Shown here piece by piece: positions 59,100 to 64,000 of a stretch of DNA of 64,000 nucleotides. Source of the stretch: an uncultured Bacteroidota bacterium (GTDB taxonomy: Bacteria > Bacteroidota > Bacteroidia > Bacteroidales > P3). Each line of letters begins with the position of its first letter. Position 1 is the first letter of the stretch. A program made the translations under genes and the position numbers. Below the pieces are notes generated by a model. It saw nothing but the letters and a program-made list of their open reading frames with translations. It was not told where the DNA came from and did no database searches. Location: positions 1 through 64,000 of the forward strand of contig CACWPQ010000012.1 of NCBI GenBank assembly GCA_902762805.1, in the 5' to 3' direction.

Positions 59100-61696
59100 A
59101 AAATTTCCTTCTAAAACATATAGTCCTCTTTGTATTCCTGCATCCAATAGTGTTGCACGGGCAGATTGCGAGCGACACTGTCACAAATCCGTTGGAAGTT
59201 TTTTACGCAAATCTTTCCTCGGGGAATCCCATAGAATGGTACGGATTTGACCATCATGCATCTAACGAAAAGGAGTTGTCCCTGCAGCGGTCAAAGCAAA
59301 GCATTGATTTGGGGGTAATGGGGGTAGTAGGTCTAAATGCAGTGAACGCGATACTTGCCCAAAAATACGGTTGGAACCTATGGATAGATGTCCCTGCCGT
59401 GATTGCAGCAAGCGGTGCAATCATGGTTCCTTTTGTTTTGTGGCATAGGCGATACATAAAGGAAAAGGGTATAAATCATTATGATGTAGAATATTCCATT
59501 GTAGGAAATCGAGATACTGCTACAGCAACATTAGTAACTCAGAAATTGACTCATATCGCCAAATTGCATGGTACCTCAAGCATAGAATATGGACGCTGGA
59601 TGATGTATAGTTCTTCGGTCTGTATGATAAAATCTGATTTTTACATTGCAAACCAGCTTCTTAAAGACGGGGAGGGGATTTTAAGGAAAAACGGCAAAGG
59701 ACCGCTCGGGGGACTTGACACGATTGATGAGCTTTTCTATCGCCATATGATGACATTCATCGAGGTCGCCTGCGATCGCGATTTTTATGCCATAAAACAT
59801 TGCCGGCGTGCTACCGAACTCGCGAAACAGCATTTTGGTCCAGACAGTAAAGTGTATCTCAACTTCTTGCTTCAGCTATCAGCCCTTCAAGCACAACGAT
59901 TACACTACCGCCAGTCTCTGAAAACGCACAGCGAGGGTCACCAGGCATACGTCCAGATGATCAAGGATGAGTTCTGCCAGCGCAGCGACATCGGCCGGGC
60001 CAATTACTGGCAGTCGGCAAAAGGCTATATCTACGCCACGGTCGATATGGCATCAATCCTCTCCAAAAAGCGCGCCACGCGTCGCAGCCGCCCCATTGCC
60101 GGCCCCACGTACAATGCATTGCTGCTCTCAAAAGGCCTGTTGCTCAATACCACCGTTGGTTTTGAAAACCATATCAAAAGTTGCAATGTGCCAAAGGCCA
60201 ATGCTTTACTGGAACAGAAAAAGAAACTATTGTCGGACAAGGCTCCCAACGATATATTGGACAGCATCGACCTGGAAATACTGCACGTACTCAGAGAGAG
60301 CGATATGCCTTTTACCATTCCCAGCCTCGAAATCACTTGGGACAGCGTTCAGCTGGCCATGGGCGAAGACGACCTGGCTATCGAATTTTTTCGCAGCCGT
60401 TCGTATGATTACGGAGCTGTCCTGCTTCGCAAAGACTGGGACGAACCTCAAGTTGTAATGCTGGACAATAGGGTGAAATTGGCAGGCAAATACTACACTC
60501 TTGACGAAGCCCTCAAACAGCAGGTGCTGATTGTGGACACTTTCACCTCTGGTGACCTATGGGAATTGGGTCGTGCAATTTGGTGCGATGAAATTGTCAA
60601 GCATTTCCCTGTGACTGCTGACGGACATGTATTCTTCTCTGCCGATGGTGAGATGCAGGTCAACGGCATCGAGTACCTTCCGTTTCTCCCTGTAAATTCC
60701 TCTAAGGCGGACGAAAGGTACCGATATGTTTTGGTTTCCGACGTATATAAAATGTGCCGCCTGTCTTCAACCCGCGAGTTGGCCTTGCGACGCCAAAGCA
60801 GCCAAAATGATCGCGCAGCAATCTTCGGCGGCCTCAGGTATGATTTCGGTTTAAATCCGAGTGTCAAGGGATTGCCATACAAAAGAATTAATTATCTGGA
60901 AGGCACGAGAATGGAAGCCCTCAATATCTCGGCAATATTCGAAGGCGATGACTCGCAGGGATTTGACGTGCGGCTCTTTTCGGATACTAGCGGTACGGAA
61001 GAGACATTCAAAAAATTGATGCCCAACGATTTTCACCTAATACATTTAGCCACACACGGGTTTGTCGGTGACGATCTTAAAGAATGGCCGAGAATATGGA
61101 CTCAAATCGATACAACAAATCCAATGGCCACTAGTGCTCTGCTTTTGGCGTCGGCCGAAAACATGTTATTCGGATTTGAAAATTTACGCGGTACGGAGGA
61201 CGGAATACTTACTTCTCAAGAGATATCGATGATGGATTTGCACAGCACGGATCTTGTTGTGCTCAGTGCATGTGTAACCGGCAAAGGCTTTGTCGGCGAA
61301 GATGGCGTTGTCGGACTTCAACGTGGGTTCAAAATGGCAGGTGTGAATTCCATTCTTATGAGTCTTTGGAACGTGCCCGATTTGTCTACATCCCTGCTGA
61401 TGACCTATTTCTACGAAAACCTCTACAAATCTGGTTTTTCGAAGCAAAAGGCTTTGTTGGAAGCGATGAAGTCCGTCCGAAATTTTGAAGTTGATAGCCT
61501 TGCTTGGAAGATGTTTAATGCCGCTCCTGAAGAAGAAACTTGGGGACACTTTTTGGCCGAACAGCGTGGGGGATATAAGAGGTACAAACCATTGTCAACT
61601 ACGAGCGTGAAAACAACCACCGACGACAAGCGGATAAAGCCGTACGAGAAGCCTGTGCATTGGGCTGCTTTTATCCTGCTCGACGCCATAGACTAG
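59096..61696 (+). CDS. Exported TPR-CHAT caspase-like protease
   Basis: 866 residues. The first ~24 form a signal peptide or signal anchor (LLKHIVLFVFLHPIVLHGQ). Two hydrophobic segments follow (about 72-90 and 97-116), then ~250 residues of TPR-like helices (about 150-400). The C-terminal CHAT domain is at about 560-866: the catalytic His654 lies in LIHLATHGF and Cys726 in VVLSACVTGKG, followed by GVVGLQRGFKMAGVNSILMSLWNV. Both catalytic residues are present, so an active cysteine peptidase of the caspase/separase clan is expected. The N-terminus places it in the envelope, unusual for CHAT proteins studied in phage defence. ATGA overlap with the barrel gene before it. Confidence 0.88.
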   Translation: MKNFLLKHIVLFVFLHPIVLHGQIASDTVTNPLEVFYANLSSGNPIEWYGFDHHASNEKELSLQRSKQSIDLGVMGVVGLNAVNAILAQKYGWNLWIDVPAVIAASGAIMVPFVLWHRRYIKEKGINHYDVEYSIVGNRDTATATLVTQKLTHIAKLHGTSSIEYGRWMMYSSSVCMIKSDFYIANQLLKDGEGILRKNGKGPLGGLDTIDELFYRHMMTFIEVACDRDFYAIKHCRRATELAKQHFGPDSKVYLNFLLQLSALQAQRLHYRQSLKTHSEGHQAYVQMIKDEFCQRSDIGRANYWQSAKGYIYATVDMASILSKKRATRRSRPIAGPTYNALLLSKGLLLNTTVGFENHIKSCNVPKANALLEQKKKLLSDKAPNDILDSIDLEILHVLRESDMPFTIPSLEITWDSVQLAMGEDDLAIEFFRSRSYDYGAVLLRKDWDEPQVVMLDNRVKLAGKYYTLDEALKQQVLIVDTFTSGDLWELGRAIWCDEIVKHFPVTADGHVFFSADGEMQVNGIEYLPFLPVNSSKADERYRYVLVSDVYKMCRLSSTRELALRRQSSQNDRAAIFGGLRYDFGLNPSVKGLPYKRINYLEGTRMEALNISAIFEGDDSQGFDVRLFSDTSGTEETFKKLMPNDFHLIHLATHGFVGDDLKEWPRIWTQIDTTNPMATSALLLASAENMLFGFENLRGTEDGILTSQEISMMDLHSTDLVVLSACVTGKGFVGEDGVVGLQRGFKMAGVNSILMSLWNVPDLSTSLLMTYFYENLYKSGFSKQKALLEAMKSVRNFEVDSLAWKMFNAAPEEETWGHFLAEQRGGYKRYKPLSTTSVKTTTDDKRIKPYEKPVHWAAFILLDAID

Positions 61697-61766
61697 AACA
61701 TAGTAAATACAGAAATAACAATTAAAAACGATGGTCCCGATGTGTAAAAACAGGGAAAACGGTCAA

Positions 61767-62927
61767 ATGAAGAAAATTGTAATTATCCTCTTTGCAACAT
61801 TTTTTGTCATCCCCATGATGGCCCAGACGGTACAGTATACAGCCTTTGTCTATACCAACGATCAGTTGGCTCACGAAATACAAGTTTATAACAGTGAAGT
61901 CAAAACCAACAACTCTCGTGGTCTTGGAAACTCGCTTTTAAAGGCTTCAATCGATGCCTCGAAAGGAATCGCGTCGGGTTATGTCACCTCGGTGGTCGAT
62001 CTCGGGGTCAAGGCCATTGCCGATCTCATAACACGCAAAGAAAGAATACAACAGGAATGGGAGCAGACTGTCATGGCTGAAAACGTATTCGTTACGCAAA
62101 TACATACTGTTTCTGGCCTGACCGACTTCTATTCCGCCACATCCTCATCGTCCCCGATGGATCCCACCGGCATGAAGTTCGACGGCATAGGGGTTATTCG
62201 CAAGGAAGGGGACGACACAGTCTTCTATATCTCAATGCACATCGACCGCAGCAAAATCAAGCGAATCGTCGAACACAGCAAATTCGAGCTTGTTCTTGAC
62301 ACTCTTATTATAAGCCCCACCCGCTCCAACTTGCCGAACTCTTCATTCGACACTACCTTTAGATGGGAGGATAGAAGGGATTACACGATGAATTTGAGTC
62401 TCACCATCACATCCTCATGGATGAACGAGTTGACACAAATATTCGACAATCAGAAGCTCGGTCAGTTCAATATCACTATCCCCCTCACAGAGAAAGATGT
62501 CGATTCAAATGGCTTCCTGCACTATATCAGGCGCGGTAATGAAGAACCCAAGTACAAAGTTGTCGGAAGCAGTTTTGTCGTTCCTCGATCCTATTCCGGA
62601 TACATTGATTCCAAAGGTAATGCCTTCCCCATCTGGGGTACAGGCGAGTACCAAATCGCCATTGATATAAAAGAATCATGCTCAATCACAGATCAATACA
62701 GCAAGAACTGGAAACAAAACCGTCAGCGAAGAATCAAGAAGGCAAACGAAGGCGAAAATGTTTTTATAACCTCTTGGAAGTTCATCACATCGCAGCAGTG
62801 GGACGATATAGCCAAGTCGTGGGTCATTACTGTATTGCAAGCGCCTGCTGACATTATCTCCGATGAAATCATCGATAACCTCGGCATCAGGACGGATGCG
62901 GCAGTTAAAAAAACATCACAAGAGTGA
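61767..62927 (+). CDS. Exported protein of unknown function between CHAT and CHASE2 genes
   Basis: 386 residues from the ATG at 61767 (an ATG at 61731 is possible). The signal peptide MKKIVIILFATFFVIPMMAQ is clear. A Gly/Ser/Ala-rich segment (about 52-80: NSLLKASIDASKGIASGYVTSVVDLG, quoted in part) could be amphipathic, followed by a mixed beta domain to the end. SMDPTG-like and IWGTGEYQIAIDIKESC motifs did not lead to a family. Its stop overlaps the CHASE2 start as GTGA. It is a candidate substrate or partner of the CHAT protease, by position only. Confidence 0.7.
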   Translation: MKKIVIILFATFFVIPMMAQTVQYTAFVYTNDQLAHEIQVYNSEVKTNNSRGLGNSLLKASIDASKGIASGYVTSVVDLGVKAIADLITRKERIQQEWEQTVMAENVFVTQIHTVSGLTDFYSATSSSSPMDPTGMKFDGIGVIRKEGDDTVFYISMHIDRSKIKRIVEHSKFELVLDTLIISPTRSNLPNSSFDTTFRWEDRRDYTMNLSLTITSSWMNELTQIFDNQKLGQFNITIPLTEKDVDSNGFLHYIRRGNEEPKYKVVGSSFVVPRSYSGYIDSKGNAFPIWGTGEYQIAIDIKESCSITDQYSKNWKQNRQRRIKKANEGENVFITSWKFITSQQWDDIAKSWVITVLQAPADIISDEIIDNLGIRTDAAVKKTSQE

Positions 62928-64000
62928 AGGGGAAGTTGCTTCGTAAAATCCGACATGTCGGGCGCTATACACTACACGCTGCAGCAATAACAGTCCTCGC
63001 AGCGGTCTTTTCCTATTCCATCATTTACAGTTTCACCTCAATGCTTGCACTCAAGTCCAGCATTGAGGTAAAAGACTACCAGTTCTCAGACCTCTATAGT
63101 GTCGTGGCCTACAAAAGCACTCCTCCCAGGCTCAACGACAGCATAGTGTTGGTCGCCACCGACGGTTTGACACGCGACGAAATAGCTCGGGTGCTCAACA
63201 CCGTACAGCAGTCAAATCCTAAAGTCATTGGCATTGATATCATTTTTGAACACCCCTACATTGGTGACAGTTTGCTAATCGCTGCCACATCTTCACCAAA
63301 TATTGTCATGGCCCAAATGTTCGACGATGGTGAAGATTTTGCAATTCATGGCTCCTATTTCTGCAACCCGTCTCATCTTGCCCAAAGTGGCGTTACCAAC
63401 ATCGAGTATGGTGTCGTTAGGCATTTCCGCCACAACTTTGATCTTGGCGGCATTCAGTACCCATCCTTCGCTGCCGCTGTTGCAATTGCCGGCGGACACG
63501 ACTTGTCGCAACAAAGTCTTTATGACTCCTACATTTGCTTCCTCCCGCATGAGTTCCAGTGCATCACGCCGGACATTATCCGCAGTTATCCGGAAGAATG
63601 CGACGATATCCTCAAAGACAAGATTGTCCTCCTCGGCGATATCCACGACAGCCATGATATGCACCAGACGCCAATCGGACGCCTCAGCGGTCTCAAAATA
63701 CAGGCGGCTATCATAGAGACCATTATTGGCAACCATGGTATCCTCCAGGTCAGTAGTGCCACAGGTTGGGCAATCGCCATCATTTCCTGCTTCCTTATTG
63801 TGCTGTTCAACATTATCCTCACTGAAAACAGGGTCTTCTCGGGGAAATTAATTTTTCGCCTAGCTCAGCTCTTGCTCCTCTATCTTTTCTTCTGGATCGG
63901 ATGTTACCTTTTTGCCCATCTCAATCTTTATGTCGATTTTGCTCCCGTGCTCGCCCTCATCGCTATCGCTCTGCTGGTTTCCGATCTCTATTTGGGGGCT
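62924..64000 (+). CDS. CHASE2-domain membrane sensor (3' part beyond the window)
   Basis: 359 codons are visible and the frame is open at the edge. The start is GTG at 62924, overlapping the previous stop. Helix 1 is about residues 19-38, followed by an extracytoplasmic CHASE2 domain, about 40-270: IVLVATDGLTRDEIARVL, KVIGIDIIFEHP, then DKIVLLGDIHDSHDMHQTPIGRLSGLKIQAAII (quoted in part). Three closely spaced helices follow (from about 277, 308 and 330), the standard CHASE2 layout. The output domain must lie downstream. CHASE2 domains sense unknown external signals, and are also found fused or next to CHAT proteins. Last visible gene of the operon. Confidence 0.88.
   Translation, partial: MKGKLLRKIRHVGRYTLHAAAITVLAAVFSYSIIYSFTSMLALKSSIEVKDYQFSDLYSVVAYKSTPPRLNDSIVLVATDGLTRDEIARVLNTVQQSNPKVIGIDIIFEHPYIGDSLLIAATSSPNIVMAQMFDDGEDFAIHGSYFCNPSHLAQSGVTNIEYGVVRHFRHNFDLGGIQYPSFAAAVAIAGGHDLSQQSLYDSYICFLPHEFQCITPDIIRSYPEECDDILKDKIVLLGDIHDSHDMHQTPIGRLSGLKIQAAIIETIIGNHGILQVSSATGWAIAIISCFLIVLFNIILTENRVFSGKLIFRLAQLLLLYLFFWIGCYLFAHLNLYVDFAPVLALIAIALLVSDLYLGA

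Overview
The window is a 64-kb piece of a Bacteroidales-type (Bacteroidota) chromosome. Three things support this. Promoters carry the Bacteroidetes -7 box TAnnTTTG, usually TATCTTTG followed by GCA. Gene content is typical of the phylum: GldB-family lipoprotein, exported proteins with gliding-motility/type IX secretion C-terminal domains, DUF349, DUF3098, DUF6266, DUF4143 and a TonB-dependent receptor. The block ftsX-DUF3098-uppP-truB is also characteristic. The core is GC-rich with strong C-ending codon use. Two stretches are visibly AT-richer and look acquired: a restriction-modification island (about 41.5-45.4 kb) and a CHAT/CHASE2 gene cluster (56.1 kb to the right edge). The genus cannot be named from this alone.

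Layout: 0-13 kb holds a cut-off DUF6266 gene, gyrA with a TPR gene, a TonB-dependent receptor with an M16-like protein, rarA/queA on the minus strand, and a cell-wall operon (LysM transglycosylase, FtsB/DivIC-like protein, NlpC/P60 lipoprotein). 13-22.3 kb is a long minus-strand housekeeping run: dnaN, ftsX, DUF3098, uppP, truB, then DUF349, GT90, GldB-like, lipid kinase and SUI1. 22.4-30.7 kb holds dapD and two very large paralogous surface proteins. 31-41.4 kb is mixed metabolism and small lipoproteins (ftcD, DUF456, GNAT-HD fusion, aminotransferase, rhodanese, cupin, an amino-acid ABC permease fused to its binding domains). 41.5-45.4 kb carries a DUF1016 nuclease, a structured RNA element, an adenine methyltransferase overlapping its endonuclease, and decayed gene pieces. 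45.5-49.4 kb encodes RidA, acyl-CoA dehydrogenase and both ETF subunits. 49.7-55.8 kb has an MBOAT/SGNH acyl-transfer pair, anmK, a tRNA-Met, meaB and hemW. From 55.8 kb there is a 6S-like RNA candidate and then seven tightly overlapped genes: two barrel-like outer-membrane proteins, two lipoproteins, an exported TPR-CHAT (caspase-like) protein, an unknown exported protein and a CHASE2 sensor that runs off the edge.

The most striking structure cuts across genes. Many short tandem arrays of 7-base units, different in sequence but the same in period, occupy gene junctions. They often begin exactly at a stop codon. Several are also inserted in frame inside TruB, the GNAT-HD protein, HemW and the M16 protein. 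Other repeat families accompany them: a 41-bp palindromic element in frame in two unrelated genes, a MITE-like compound element on both sides of the acyl-CoA dehydrogenase gene, and a 38-nt intergenic repeat pair. The CHAT/CHASE2 cluster and the structured leader of the restriction-modification operon are the best candidates for undescribed biology; the heptamer arrays are the best candidate for an undescribed genome feature.
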